Of a stretch of DNA of 64,000 nucleotides, positions 38,902-48,314 are shown in pieces. Numbering within the stretch: position 1 is the first letter of the stretch; the number at the start of each line of letters is the position of its first letter. Both the position numbers and the translations under genes were made by a program. The notes beneath the pieces were generated by a model. It was not told where the DNA came from, did not search any database, and was given only the letters and a program-made list of their open reading frames with translations. This stretch comes from Lentzea albida (GTDB lineage: Bacteria; Actinomycetota; Actinomycetes; Mycobacteriales; Pseudonocardiaceae), in NCBI RefSeq assembly GCF_900111005.1, contig NZ_FOFV01000016.1, positions 62,001 through 126,000 on the forward strand, given 5' to 3'.

Positions 38902-40077
38902 ATGACCCCCGTCCCGACTGATGTGATGCCCCGTTCCCTTTCCGCGCATCCCCCGGCGCAGGTCGAGAACACCGGCGAGATCGACATCGCCGAGGCTGAG
39001 GACTTCGTCCGACAGCACCACACCGAGCACCCGGACCTCGGCCCCGTCGAGGCCAGGCTGGCCGAGGTGCACGCGGAGATCGCCGCGACCGGCACCTACC
39101 GCCACACCACCGCCGAACTGACCTTCGGCGCGCGCGTGGCGTGGCGCAACAGCTCCCGCTGCATCGGCCGCCTGTACTGGCGGAGCTTGAAAGTGCGCGA
39201 CCAGCGCGAGGTGTCCGCTCCCGCCGACGTCGCGAAGGAGTGCGTCGAACACCTCCGCGTGGCCACGAACAAGGGCAAGATCCGGCCCGTCATCACGGTC
39301 TTCGCCCCCGCTGAGCCCGGCACGCACGCGCCGCAGATCGACAACGAGCAGATCATCCGCTACGCCGCCTACCGCGGCACCGACGGCGGAGTGCTCGGCG
39401 ACGCGCGCAACCTGGCGCTGACGGAGCTCGCGTTGAAGCGGGGCTGGAAGCCGCCCGCCACGCGCGGCCCGTTCGACGTCCTGCCGCTCATGGTGACCTG
39501 CAAGGGCCACGAACCCGCGCTCGTCGAGATCGCCGCCGACGACGTGCTGGAGGTGTCGCTGTCGCACCCCGACTTCCCCTGGCTCGGCACCCTCGGCGTG
39601 AAGTGGCACGCCGTGCCCGCGATCAGCAACATGCGCCTGCGCATCGGCGGCATCGACTACCCGTCGGCGCCGTTCAACGGCTGGTACATGGGCACCGAGA
39701 TCGGCGCCCGCAACCTGGCCGACTCGGACCGCTACGACCTTCTGCCGTACCTCGCCAAGCGAATGGGCCTGGACATGTCGTCGGAGGCGACGTTGTGGCG
39801 CGATCGAGCCCTGGTGGAGCTCAACCGCGCCGTCCTGCACTCGTTCGCGGAGGCCGGGGTCACGATCACGGACCACCACACGGAGTCGCAGCGGTTCCTG
39901 ACGCACCTGGAGAGGGAGGAGGCCGCAGGCCGTTCGTGCCCCGCGGACTGGTCGTGGATCGTGCCACCCGTGTCGGGCGGGCTGACGCCGGTCTACCACC
40001 GCTACTACGACACGGATGAACTGCTGCCGAACTTCTTCCCCGCCTCGAAGCCCTCCGGGTGCCCTGTCGCACACTGA
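38902..40077 (+). CDS. nos: Nitric oxide synthase oxygenase
   Basis: A 391-aa bacterial NOS oxygenase. The haem-thiolate Cys is in WRNSSRCIGRLYW. The arginine-binding region shows GWYMGTEIGARNLAD with the essential Glu. The pterin/dimer region is near the C-terminus (TPVYHRYYDTDELLPNFFP). No reductase domain is attached, as in other bacterial NOS, so electrons must come from cellular reductases. It produces NO from arginine for stress defence or nitration chemistry. An amino-acid permease gene starts 4 bp after the stop. The 182-bp gap upstream holds no clear regulatory motif. Confidence 0.96.
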   Translation: MTPVPTDVMPRSLSAHPPAQVENTGEIDIAEAEDFVRQHHTEHPDLGPVEARLAEVHAEIAATGTYRHTTAELTFGARVAWRNSSRCIGRLYWRSLKVRDQREVSAPADVAKECVEHLRVATNKGKIRPVITVFAPAEPGTHAPQIDNEQIIRYAAYRGTDGGVLGDARNLALTELALKRGWKPPATRGPFDVLPLMVTCKGHEPALVEIAADDVLEVSLSHPDFPWLGTLGVKWHAVPAISNMRLRIGGIDYPSAPFNGWYMGTEIGARNLADSDRYDLLPYLAKRMGLDMSSEATLWRDRALVELNRAVLHSFAEAGVTITDHHTESQRFLTHLEREEAAGRSCPADWSWIVPPVSGGLTPVYHRYYDTDELLPNFFPASKPSGCPVAH

Positions 40078-40081
40078 CCGG

Positions 40082-41152
40082 GTGCAGCTGACCCGGAGTT
40101 TGACGCTGACCGACGCCGTGTTCGTCGGACTCGGTTCGATGATCGGCGCGGGCGTGTTCGCGGTGTTCGCCCCGGCCGCGGCGGCGGCCGGGTCCGCGTT
40201 GCTGGTGTCTTTGGTGATCGCCGGCGTGATCGCCTGCTGCAACGCGCTGTCGAGCGCCTGGCTCGCGGCCCGCTACCCGCAGTCCGGTGGCACGTACGTC
40301 TACGGCCGCGAACGGCTCGGGCGCCTGTGGGGCGACCTGGCCGGGTTCGCGTTCGTGCTCGGCAAGACGGCCTCGTGCGCCGCCATGGCGTTGACGGTCG
40401 GTGTGTACGCCGGGGCACCGAAACCCGTTGCGGTGGCGGCGATCGTGGCGCTGACCGCCCTGAACCTGACCGGTGTCCAGAAGTCCGCGCTGGTCACGCG
40501 GATCATCGTCGTCGTCGTGGTGCTCGTGCTCGTGCTGACGTCCGTGACGGCCCGCGAAGCCGTGCAGCCGGCGGAGTTCCTGCCCGCAGGAATCCTTCCC
40601 GCCGCCGCGCTGCTGTTCTTCGCGTTCGCCGGCTACGCGCGCATCGCGACGCTCGGAGAGGAGGTGCGCGAACCCGCTCGCACGATCCCCCGTGCCGTGG
40701 TCATCTCGTTGGGCATCACCCTCGTCGTGTACTCGGTCGTCGCTCTTGTCGCCTTGAACGCGTTGGGCAGCTCACTGGCCGTGTCGACCCTTGCCGACGT
40801 GTCTCCTTCCCTCGCGCCGGTGATCCGGGTGGCCGCGTGCCTGGCCGCGTTGGGCTCGTTGCTGTCGTTGCAGCTGGGGGTGAGCCGGACGACGCTGGCG
40901 ATGGCGCGCGACCGCAGGCTGCCCGGCTTCCTGGCCGACCTGCGGTGGGCGGAGATCGCGACCGGGCTGGTCGCGATCGGACTGGTGCTCACCGTCGACG
41001 TGACGCGCGCGATCGTGTTCAGCTCGTTCTGCGTGTTGCTCTACTACGCGATCGCCAACGCCAGTGCGTGGACGCTCGGTAAGCGCGTCGTGCCCGCGGT
41101 GGGGCTGGCAGGGTGCCTGACTCTCGCCGGTGCGGTCCTCTGGCAATTGTGA
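40082..41152 (+). CDS. APC-family amino-acid permease
   Basis: A 356-aa membrane protein with about 10-11 TM segments. The opening LTLTDAVFVGLGSMIGAGVF is the APC substrate-binding GSG/GIG region. Further segments such as CCNALSSAWLAARYPQSGG and FAFAGYARIATLGEEVREPA followed by RTIPRA match the family. It is shorter than most APC permeases (430-500 aa) at the C-terminus. GTG 40082 is 4 bp after the nos stop. Its tight link to nos makes arginine or a related amino acid a plausible substrate. Confidence 0.88.
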   Translation: MQLTRSLTLTDAVFVGLGSMIGAGVFAVFAPAAAAAGSALLVSLVIAGVIACCNALSSAWLAARYPQSGGTYVYGRERLGRLWGDLAGFAFVLGKTASCAAMALTVGVYAGAPKPVAVAAIVALTALNLTGVQKSALVTRIIVVVVVLVLVLTSVTAREAVQPAEFLPAGILPAAALLFFAFAGYARIATLGEEVREPARTIPRAVVISLGITLVVYSVVALVALNALGSSLAVSTLADVSPSLAPVIRVAACLAALGSLLSLQLGVSRTTLAMARDRRLPGFLADLRWAEIATGLVAIGLVLTVDVTRAIVFSSFCVLLYYAIANASAWTLGKRVVPAVGLAGCLTLAGAVLWQL

Positions 41153-41182
41153 TGTGGCCCAGGTCACCTTTGATCGCGTAAC

Positions 41183-42289
41183 GTGCGTACGGTGAAAGTG
41201 GGAACCCCCGCAGAGTCGCGGCCCGCCGAGCGCCGAGTCGCCTGCGTACCGGAAACGGTGTCGTCGCTGGTCGACGCTGGTTTGACCGTGCACGTACAGG
41301 AAGGCGCCGGGCGCCACGCCCACGCCCTCGACGCCGCCTACCGCGCGGCCGGGGCGACCGTGACGCCCGAGGACCCGACGTCGCAATCCGACGTCGTCGT
41401 GTCCGTCCAGCCGTTGACCGTCGACCAGGCCTCCACCTTGCGGCCCGGCGCCGTCACGATCAGCTTCCTGCAGCCCCAGGCCGAACGGGAGCTGCTGGAG
41501 GTCTACCGCGACCGCGGGGTGACGTCGTTCAGCTTCGACCTGCTGCCCCGCGTCACCCGTGCCCAGAGCGCCGACGCGTTGTCGTCGCAGGCGCTGGTGG
41601 CGGGGTACCGGGCCGTCCTGGTCGCCGCCGAACGACTACCGCGCTTCCTGCCGATGTTCACCACCGCCGCCGGCACCGTGCCGCCCGCGAAGGTGCTCGT
41701 GCTGGGCGCCGGGGTCGCGGGCCTGCAGGCCATCGCGACCGCTCGGCGGCTGGGCGCCGTCGTCGAGGCCTACGACGTGCGCAAGGCGGCGGGGGAGGAG
41801 GTCCGCAGCCTCGGCGCGAAGTTCCTCGAACTGGACCTGGAGACCCAGTCCGGCGTCTACGCGTCCGTGCAGTCCGAGGAGTTCCTGGAACGCCAGCGAG
41901 AACTCATCGGCGAGCACGTGGCCGCGTCCGACGTCGTGATCACCACCGCCGCCATCCCCGGCCGCAGGGCGCCGGTGCTCGTCACGACCGACATGCTCAA
42001 GGCCATGACACCGGGCTCCGTGCTGGTCGACCTGGCCGCGGAGTCCGGCGGCAACTACGCCGGATCCGTTGCGGGACAGGAGACCTGGGTCGGCGACGTG
42101 CTCGTGCACGGCGCGCTGAACCTGCCGTCGTCCATGCCGGTGCACGCGAGCCGCCTGTACTCGCGCAACGTCCTCAACCTGCTCAAGCTCATGATCGCGG
42201 ACGGGGCCGTGGCGCCGGACCTCACCGACGAGGTGCTCGACGGCTGCTGCCTCACCCACGACGGCCGGATCCGCAAGGAGTTGCCGTGA
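41183..42289 (+). CDS. pntAA: NAD(P) transhydrogenase subunit alpha, part 1
   Basis: A 368-aa soluble NAD(H)-binding subunit related to alanine dehydrogenase. It has a KVLVLGAGVAGLQAIATARR Rossmann motif, VVEAYDVRKAAGEEVRSLGA, and LVDLAAESGGN. GTG 41183 starts the ORF; GTG 41192 (KVGTPAES) is as likely, since neither has a clear RBS and the TAACGT at 41177 could give a leaderless message. It overlaps pntAB by 4 nt. With PntAB and PntB it couples proton flow to NADPH formation. Confidence 0.95.
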   Translation: MRTVKVGTPAESRPAERRVACVPETVSSLVDAGLTVHVQEGAGRHAHALDAAYRAAGATVTPEDPTSQSDVVVSVQPLTVDQASTLRPGAVTISFLQPQAERELLEVYRDRGVTSFSFDLLPRVTRAQSADALSSQALVAGYRAVLVAAERLPRFLPMFTTAAGTVPPAKVLVLGAGVAGLQAIATARRLGAVVEAYDVRKAAGEEVRSLGAKFLELDLETQSGVYASVQSEEFLERQRELIGEHVAASDVVITTAAIPGRRAPVLVTTDMLKAMTPGSVLVDLAAESGGNYAGSVAGQETWVGDVLVHGALNLPSSMPVHASRLYSRNVLNLLKLMIADGAVAPDLTDEVLDGCCLTHDGRIRKELP

Positions 42290-42552
42290 TCGACCTGCTG
42301 ACGATCTTCGTGCTGGCCGTGTTCGTGGGCTTCGAGGTGGTCTCGAAGGTGTCCACGATCCTGCACACGCCCTTGATGTCCGGCGCGAACGCCATCCACG
42401 GCGTGATCCTGGTCGGCGCGATCCTGATCACGGGGTCCGCGGAGAGCACGCTGGAGCTGGTGCTCGGGTTGCTGGCGGTGTTCCTTGCCACGGTGAACGT
42501 CGTCGGCGGGTTCGTGGTGACGGACCGGATGCTGGAGATGTTCCGGAAATGA
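42286..42552 (+). CDS. pntAB: NAD(P) transhydrogenase subunit alpha, part 2
   Basis: An 88-aa membrane subunit with three TMs. The sequence VVSKVSTILHTPLMSGANAI is a known PntA membrane signature. GTG 42286 overlaps the pntAA stop (GTGA) and its stop overlaps pntB. Confidence 0.96.
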   Translation: MIDLLTIFVLAVFVGFEVVSKVSTILHTPLMSGANAIHGVILVGAILITGSAESTLELVLGLLAVFLATVNVVGGFVVTDRMLEMFRK

Positions 42553-43910
42553 CCACCGTCGGGCTGATGTACCTCGTCGCGTCGCTCTGCTTCATCCTGG
42601 CGCTGAAAGGCCTGAGCTCGCCCAAGTACGCGCGCTACGGCAACCTCGTCGGCGCGTTCGGCATGCTGGTCGCCGTCGTCACCGCCTACGTCCACGGCGT
42701 CGTCCACAACGGACTGTGGATCCTCGTCGCCATCGCACTCGGTGTGGTCGTGGGCATCCCGGCCGCGCGGTCGGTGAAGATGACGGCCATCCCGCAGATG
42801 GTGGCGCTGTTCAACGGGGTCGGTGGCGCGGCGGCCGCTCTCGTCGCGCTGGCCGAGTTCTTCGCGGTGCCGGACACGACCGTGATGTTCCGGCTCGCGA
42901 CCGTGCTCACGGTGCTGATCGGTTCGGTCAGCTTCTCCGGCTCGGTGGTGACGTTCCTGAAGCTGCAGGAGCTGATGACCACGCGGCCGGTGCTCCTGCC
43001 GGCCGGGCAGCAGCTGGCGATCGCGGCCGCTGTGTCGTCGGTGGCCCTGTGCGCCTTGACGATGGCCGTGCCGAACGGGTTCCTGCTGTGGTTGCTGGCG
43101 GTCGTCGGGCTCGCGCTCGGTGTGCTGTTCGTGCTGCCGGTCGGTGGTGCGGACGTGCCGATCGCGATCTCGTTGCTCAACGCGTTCACCGGGCTCGCGG
43201 TCGCGGCGTCCGGGTACGTGCTGGCGAACACGCTGCTGATCGTCGCGGGCACGCTCGTCGGCGCGTCCGGCACGATCCTGACGCGGCTGATGGCGCAGGC
43301 GATGGGGCGGTCGCTCGCGAACATCCTCTTCGGCGCGTTCAAGGCGACGACCGCCGCCGTGCAAGGGGAAGAGCAGCGGACGGTCAAGTCCGGCACGGTC
43401 GAGGACGTCGCGATCCTGCTGGGGTACGCGAACAACGTGGTCGTCGTGCCCGGCTACGGGCTCGCCGTCGCGCAGGCGCAGCACGCGGTGCGGGAGCTCG
43501 TGTCGACGCTGGAGAAGCGTGGAGTGGCGGTGTCGTACGGGATCCACCCGGTCGCCGGGCGGATGCCGGGGCACATGAACGTGCTGCTGGCCGAGGCGGA
43601 CGTGCCGTACGAGCAGCTCAAGGAGCTCGACGACGTCAACCCCGGCATCACGTCGGTCGACGTGGCCGTGGTGGTCGGCGCGAACGACGTGGTGAACCCC
43701 GGTGCGCGCGACGAGCCGTCCAGCCCGATCTACGGCATGCCGATCTTCGACGTGGACCGCGCGAAGTCCGTGGTGTTCATGAAGCGCTCGATGCGGCCGG
43801 GGTTCGCGGGCGTGGACAACGAGCTGCTCTACAACCCGAAGACGACGCTGTTGTTCGGCGACGCGAAGGACTCGCTCACGAAGCTGCTGGCGGCAGTGAA
43901 GCAGCTGTAG
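42549..43910 (+). CDS. pntB: NAD(P) transhydrogenase subunit beta
   Basis: A 453-aa subunit. An N-terminal bundle of about 8-9 TMs is followed by the NADP(H)-binding domain (VVVPGYGLAVAQAQHAV, GRMPGHMNVLLAEADVPYEQ, VVVGANDVVNPGARDE). ATG 42549 overlaps the pntAB stop by 4 nt. The 3' end overlaps the convergent GGDEF gene by 35 bp. Confidence 0.97.
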   Translation: MTTVGLMYLVASLCFILALKGLSSPKYARYGNLVGAFGMLVAVVTAYVHGVVHNGLWILVAIALGVVVGIPAARSVKMTAIPQMVALFNGVGGAAAALVALAEFFAVPDTTVMFRLATVLTVLIGSVSFSGSVVTFLKLQELMTTRPVLLPAGQQLAIAAAVSSVALCALTMAVPNGFLLWLLAVVGLALGVLFVLPVGGADVPIAISLLNAFTGLAVAASGYVLANTLLIVAGTLVGASGTILTRLMAQAMGRSLANILFGAFKATTAAVQGEEQRTVKSGTVEDVAILLGYANNVVVVPGYGLAVAQAQHAVRELVSTLEKRGVAVSYGIHPVAGRMPGHMNVLLAEADVPYEQLKELDDVNPGITSVDVAVVVGANDVVNPGARDEPSSPIYGMPIFDVDRAKSVVFMKRSMRPGFAGVDNELLYNPKTTLLFGDAKDSLTKLLAAVKQL

Positions 43911-45858
43911 TGAGCAGGTCGGTGACCTCGGCTGCGGTGAGCGCGGGCAGCAGGCCGATCCCGCCGTCGGCGCCGGCCCGTCTCCAGTGGGCGGCGTCGG
44001 TGAGCGTGTGCACCTCGTCGACGGCGAACCGCACGCCGAATCCGTGCACCGTCGTGATCAGGGCGCGCATCGCCTGGTACAGCGGGGAGTCCGGGTCGGG
44101 CGCGGGGGCGCGGGTGATCACCGAGCGGACCGGCAGCTCGGCCAGCACGGCCAGTTCGTCGTGGCCGCCGCGGAAGCCGTCCAACGCCGTGACGATGCCG
44201 TTGTCGTGCAGCACCAACGCGTTGTCGTCACCGGCGAGCACCGACGAGATGTCGAGGGCGATCCGCAGCCTCTCGGGCGGCAGGCCCGTCTCGTCGAGTG
44301 CCCGCTTGACGTCGGCGACCAGGTCCTCGTCGCGGGACTGCAGGGCGCCCAGCGCGATGTGCAGCGTGGGCGCCCCGTCACCGAACTCCTCCACCCACCT
44401 CGCCGCTTGGGCGCACGCCTCGCGCAGCAGCCACCGGCCGATCGGCAGCGACAGGCCCGTCGAGTCGGCGAGCGCCATCGTGTCGTTGTGGCTCAGGTCG
44501 TCCCAGTGCAGGCGGGCGACGGCACCGAGCACCTCGCGGGTCTCCAGGTCGTGCACCGGGGCGTAGACGATCTCGATCTCGCCGTGCTCCCACGCGCCGG
44601 GCATCGAGGCGGCCAGCGCGTACCGGCCGCGGCGGCGGGCGTCGTCGTGCGGGTCGTGCAACGCCCACTGCCGCTTGCCGCGCGCCTTCGCCTGGCGCAG
44701 TGCGGCGTTGGCGCAGCGCATCAGCTCGGCGGCGGTCGCGAACGCCGGAGGCCGGTCCACCACGCCGATGCTGGCCGACAGCGCGATGCCGTGGTCGTCC
44801 ACGAAGGTCGGTTCCGCCAGGACCTCCTGGATCTCCTCGACGGTCGAGGTGACGTCGTCCCCCACCGTGATCAGCGCGAACTCGTCGCCGCCGATCCGCG
44901 CCACCACGGCGTTCCTCTCGGCGGCGAGCCTGCCCAGTCGGCCGGCGACGATCTTGAGGAGCTTGTCGCCGGTGTCGTGGCCCAGGCCGTTGTTGACGAC
45001 CGAGAACGCGTCGAGGCCCAGGTGGTACAGGGTGATCGGGGTGCCGTCGAGCTGCCGTTCGACCTGGGAGAGGAAGTGCTGCCGGTTCGACAGGCCGGTG
45101 AGCGAGTCGTGCAGCAGCTGGTGGTCGAGGCTGCGCTGCAACAGGTGCAGCTCGCTGATGTCGTCGACCATCGTCACGTGGTGCGTCGGCCGGCCGTCCG
45201 CGTCGCGCAGCACCGAGACGACGAGCTGCACCCACACCGGCTCTCCGTCCGCGCGGATGAGCTTGCGCTGGTCGCGGAACCTGTCGGCCTGCCCCTCGCT
45301 CACCCTGCGGTACGAGGCGCCCAGGGCGACCAGGTCCTCGGGGTGGTAGAAGTCGCGCAGGTCGCGGTCGGTCAGGTCGGCCCCGGACTCCAGGCCCACG
45401 ATCTCGGCGAGCTTGTCGTTGGCCTCGACGCACCGGCCGTCCAGGTCGGTGATCGCGATGCCGAGCGCGGCGGAGTCGAACACCTCCTGGAACCGCGCCT
45501 GGCTGACCTTCAGCGTGCGCTCGACCCGCTGTTTGGCCCGCACGATCGCGACCTTGATCTGCTCCTGCTGGTCGAAGGCGTCCGTCCGCATGGCCTGTGC
45601 GTACGCGGAGCTCAACCTCGCCAGCAGGGGTAGTTCGAAGGTGGGAGAAAGGACCTCGATCGTGGCGCGCAGCGAGTCCGGTCCGGTCGCGTGCAGTGAC
45701 ACCAATCGATAGGCGACCGATTCGGGTGACTCCCGCAGATCACGCAGAAAATCGAGCAGCGACTGCTCGATTTCGGCGTGGGAAAGCGGGATGTACGCGG
45801 TAGACGTCAGCGCGTGCATCCAGCGGGCGGCGAGCTCCGGAAGTTCCATCCTGTTCAC
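43876..45858 (-). CDS. Diguanylate cyclase with PAS and degenerate EAL domain
   Basis: A 660-aa signalling protein. A helical N-terminal sensor (~1-120), PAS (~122-245), GGDEF (~255-410) with intact ARIGGDEFALI, and a C-terminal EAL-like domain (~430-630). The EAL signature is lost (GAVARLHWDD) and the DDFGTG loop is replaced (LDGFRGGHDEL), so the phosphodiesterase is probably dead and may only bind nucleotide. No RxxD inhibitory site is seen ahead of GGDEF. Likely synthesises c-di-GMP, which controls development in actinomycetes. Confidence 0.93.
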   Translation of the reverse strand: MNRMELPELAARWMHALTSTAYIPLSHAEIEQSLLDFLRDLRESPESVAYRLVSLHATGPDSLRATIEVLSPTFELPLLARLSSAYAQAMRTDAFDQQEQIKVAIVRAKQRVERTLKVSQARFQEVFDSAALGIAITDLDGRCVEANDKLAEIVGLESGADLTDRDLRDFYHPEDLVALGASYRRVSEGQADRFRDQRKLIRADGEPVWVQLVVSVLRDADGRPTHHVTMVDDISELHLLQRSLDHQLLHDSLTGLSNRQHFLSQVERQLDGTPITLYHLGLDAFSVVNNGLGHDTGDKLLKIVAGRLGRLAAERNAVVARIGGDEFALITVGDDVTSTVEEIQEVLAEPTFVDDHGIALSASIGVVDRPPAFATAAELMRCANAALRQAKARGKRQWALHDPHDDARRRGRYALAASMPGAWEHGEIEIVYAPVHDLETREVLGAVARLHWDDLSHNDTMALADSTGLSLPIGRWLLREACAQAARWVEEFGDGAPTLHIALGALQSRDEDLVADVKRALDETGLPPERLRIALDISSVLAGDDNALVLHDNGIVTALDGFRGGHDELAVLAELPVRSVITRAPAPDPDSPLYQAMRALITTVHGFGVRFAVDEVHTLTDAAHWRRAGADGGIGLLPALTAAEVTDLLTTAASLPPAAS

Positions 45859-45902
45859 AGAGCGTACGGATTTCGCGCCGCACGGCCAACAACGACAGGC
45901 GG

Positions 45903-46706
45903 CTACACCTTGCGGCCGACCGCCGCGTAGATGCCCGCCTTGTCCGGATCATCCGTGTTCGTGCTCTCGGGTCGCCACAACGGCGTCGGCACGATGCCGG
46001 GCTCCTCCAGTGCGAACCCGTCGAAGAGCGCCTCGATCTCGGCCTTCGTGCGCGGGTACATCGGGTTCTGGCTCTTCTTCATGACCTCGACGATCCCGGC
46101 CATCTCCTCGGGCTGCAGGTCCTGGGTGAACTGCGAGACCGCGAGGTAGCTGCCCACGGGCACGGCGTCGCGGTAGGCCGCCACGATCGCGTTCGGGTCG
46201 GCTTGCGGCGGCACGAAGTGGAAGACGCCGGCCGTCAGCACGCCGACCGGTTCCGCGAAGTCGACCAGACCGCTGTAGCGGGCCGCCGCCAGCACCTCGT
46301 CGGGCTTCGTCATGTCCTCCTGGATGATCGTCGCGCGCGGGTCCTGCTCCAGGATGAGCTGGCTGTGCGCGACCGCGACCTCCTCGAAGTCCACGTAGAC
46401 GACACGGGCCTCCGGGTCGGCCTTCTGCGCGATCTCGTGCACGTTGCCGACCGTCGGGATGCCGGACCCGAGGTCGAGGAACTGGCGGATGCCGTGCTCG
46501 ATCATGAACAGCACGGCCCTGCGCAGGAACGACCTGTTCAGCCGTGCGATCGCGCGGGCGTTCGGCTGGGCCTGCAGGAACTTCTCCGCGAGCGCCCGGT
46601 CAGCGGCGAAGTTGTGCCCTCCCCCGAGCAGGTAGTCGTAGAGTCGCGCGGCACTCGGCCTGCCCGTGTCGACGCCTTCCGGAACCCAGCTCACCCGTTC
46701 AGACAT
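45903..46706 (-). CDS. SAM-dependent methyltransferase, DUF574 family
   Basis: A 267-aa protein starting SERVSWVPEGVDTGRPSAAR and then YDYLLGGGHNFAADR, the DUF574 opening. The SAM site reads FLDLGSGIPTVGNVHEIAQ, with VVYVDFEEVAVAHS and VGVLTAGVFHFVPP. These proteins are abundant in actinomycetes; their substrates are mostly unknown. Confidence 0.93.
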   Translation of the reverse strand: MSERVSWVPEGVDTGRPSAARLYDYLLGGGHNFAADRALAEKFLQAQPNARAIARLNRSFLRRAVLFMIEHGIRQFLDLGSGIPTVGNVHEIAQKADPEARVVYVDFEEVAVAHSQLILEQDPRATIIQEDMTKPDEVLAAARYSGLVDFAEPVGVLTAGVFHFVPPQADPNAIVAAYRDAVPVGSYLAVSQFTQDLQPEEMAGIVEVMKKSQNPMYPRTKAEIEALFDGFALEEPGIVPTPLWRPESTNTDDPDKAGIYAAVGRKV

Positions 46707-46778
46707 GTGATCAGGCTACTGAGACGCCCCCGTGCGCGGCAGGCCCAGGGCCCGTTCGGAGCAGTGAAACCGCTGCTG

Positions 46779-47813
46779 TCACTGGAAGGTGTGAACGAGG
46801 AGGGTGGCGACCGCGACCCCCAGTGCCGTGCCGAGCCCTCGCGCGACGTTGACCAGCCCGCTGCCGACCCCGGCCGACCCCTCCGGCAACGCGCCCATCA
46901 CGCGCTTAGTGCACGAGGGCGCGATGATGCCGAGCCCGATGCCCGCGACGACGAGCTGGACCACCTGCGGCACGGGCATGATCAGCGCGACGGCGGTGAT
47001 CAGCGCGCCGGTCTTCGCCCCCGGTCTGCTCAGCAACGTCGCCGCGACGGCGAACCCGAGCGGCAGCGCCGCGACCGTGAGTCCTATGTGTGCCAAGGGT
47101 TGTTCCATCGTGAACGGCAGCAACGTCATCGGCGCGAACAACGCGGCGTAGGTGAGCAGCACGCCCACGAGCCCCGGCACGACCTTCCAGGTCGGCCTTC
47201 CCCGGTCCCGGCCGGTCTTCGTGCGGGGCAGCAGGTAGTGGCCGGCGATCACGGCGACGACGCCGATCGGCACGTTGATCGCGAACACGGCCTGCCACCC
47301 GAAGTTCTCGGTGAGGTACCCGCCGAGCAACGGCCCGGCCGCGAGCCCGCCCGCCTGCGCCGCGGCCTGGATCCCGAGCGCCCTGCGCCGCCGCTCCGGC
47401 GCCACCGCCGTGACGACCAGCGCGACGCTGTTCGCCTGCAACATCGCCGCGCCCACGGCCTGCGCCATCCGCGCCGCGATGAGCGCGTCGAACCCCGGCG
47501 CGTACACGCACGCGACGGACGCCCCGGTGAACAACGCGAAGCCGTAGATGTAGACGATCTTGCGTCCCACCCGGTCCGCGATCCTGCCCATTGGGACGAG
47601 CAGCGCCACGAGCGTGATCAGGTAGCTGAGCGAGATCCACTCGGGATCGGCGTGGAAGTGCGCGCTCATCGCGGGGAACGCCAGCGTGACGATCGAGGCG
47701 TCGAGCTGCCCCATGAACGCCCCGAAGCAGACCGTCGCGATGACCAGCCACGGCGCGTACGCCCGACGTGCGATCCACGCCGGGCGAGGTGACTCCGTGA
47801 CGAACCAGTTCAT
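46779..47813 (-). CDS. MFS drug exporter (DHA2/EmrB-like), shortened
   Basis: A 344-aa membrane protein. The N-half is a standard DHA2 layout (FMGQLDASIVTLAFPAM with motif D1, MGRIADRVGRKIVYIYGFAL motif A, LGPLLGGYLTENFGWQAVF-like motif C). After TGRDRGRPTWKV the usual TM7-8 pair appears missing, and a further TM is absent before SCTKRVMGALPEGSAG. Total length is ~100-150 aa under the usual 14-TM size. It may be a reduced functional exporter or a decayed one. Divergent from MarR with a dyad over its -10 box. Confidence 0.85.
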   Translation of the reverse strand: MNWFVTESPRPAWIARRAYAPWLVIATVCFGAFMGQLDASIVTLAFPAMSAHFHADPEWISLSYLITLVALLVPMGRIADRVGRKIVYIYGFALFTGASVACVYAPGFDALIAARMAQAVGAAMLQANSVALVVTAVAPERRRRALGIQAAAQAGGLAAGPLLGGYLTENFGWQAVFAINVPIGVVAVIAGHYLLPRTKTGRDRGRPTWKVVPGLVGVLLTYAALFAPMTLLPFTMEQPLAHIGLTVAALPLGFAVAATLLSRPGAKTGALITAVALIMPVPQVVQLVVAGIGLGIIAPSCTKRVMGALPEGSAGVGSGLVNVARGLGTALGVAVATLLVHTFQ

Positions 47814-47819
47814 CGCAGA

Positions 47820-47849
47820 CAGATTATATCTGACCCAGAGCTATTAGCT
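47820..47849. promoter_or_regulatory. MarR operator overlapping MFS promoter
   Basis: CAGATTATATCTG (47820-47832) is a perfect 5+3+5 dyad; on the minus strand it contains TATAAT, a consensus -10 box for the MFS gene. AGCTATTAGCT (47839-47849) is a second small dyad. Binding of the divergent MarR here would block the MFS promoter. Confidence 0.7.
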
Positions 47850-47870
47850 GGCGTTCAGTAAGATTTCCGC

Positions 47871-48314
47871 ATGTCAGACGAAGCCCGCACGCTCACCGAC
47901 GTCGTCACCCGCCTGCGCCGGGCGCTGCGGACGAGCATCCGGGCCGACTGGCCGTGGGAATCCCTGCCGATGGCGCAGGTAGAGCTGCTGCAGACCCTCG
48001 CGGAGCGCCCGCCGATGAAGGTCGGCGACCTCGCCGCGGCCCTGCGCCTGGCCCCCAACACGGTGTCCGGACTGGTGTCCCAGCTGATCGACTCCGGCCT
48101 GGTGGTGCGAGGCGGAGACCCCAAGGACAGGCGGGTAGCGCGACTATCCGTCTCACCTCGTGGACACGAACAGCTCCTCGTCTGGCAGCGCGAGCACGAG
48201 AAGCGGATCGGCGCGGCGCTGGCCAAGCTGGAGCTGTCCGAGCGCGAGGACGTGGTGCGCGCCCTGAAGGCCCTGGACCACCTGGTGGAGCACCTTGCCG
48301 AGCCCTCAGCCTGA
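47871..48314 (+). CDS. MarR-family transcriptional regulator
   Basis: A 147-aa winged-helix repressor with MKVGDLAAALRLAPNTVSGL, then SQLIDSGLVVRGGDPKDRRV (the wing DxRxx). Divergent from the MFS exporter, it likely represses it through the dyads in the 57-bp gap. The 3' end overlaps the first crcB gene by 20 bp. Confidence 0.93.
   Translation: MSDEARTLTDVVTRLRRALRTSIRADWPWESLPMAQVELLQTLAERPPMKVGDLAAALRLAPNTVSGLVSQLIDSGLVVRGGDPKDRRVARLSVSPRGHEQLLVWQREHEKRIGAALAKLELSEREDVVRALKALDHLVEHLAEPSA

Noticed and set aside
48200..48300. Fluoride riboswitch ahead of crcB
   Set aside because: The upstream sequence is the MarR coding region with no recognisable riboswitch core.
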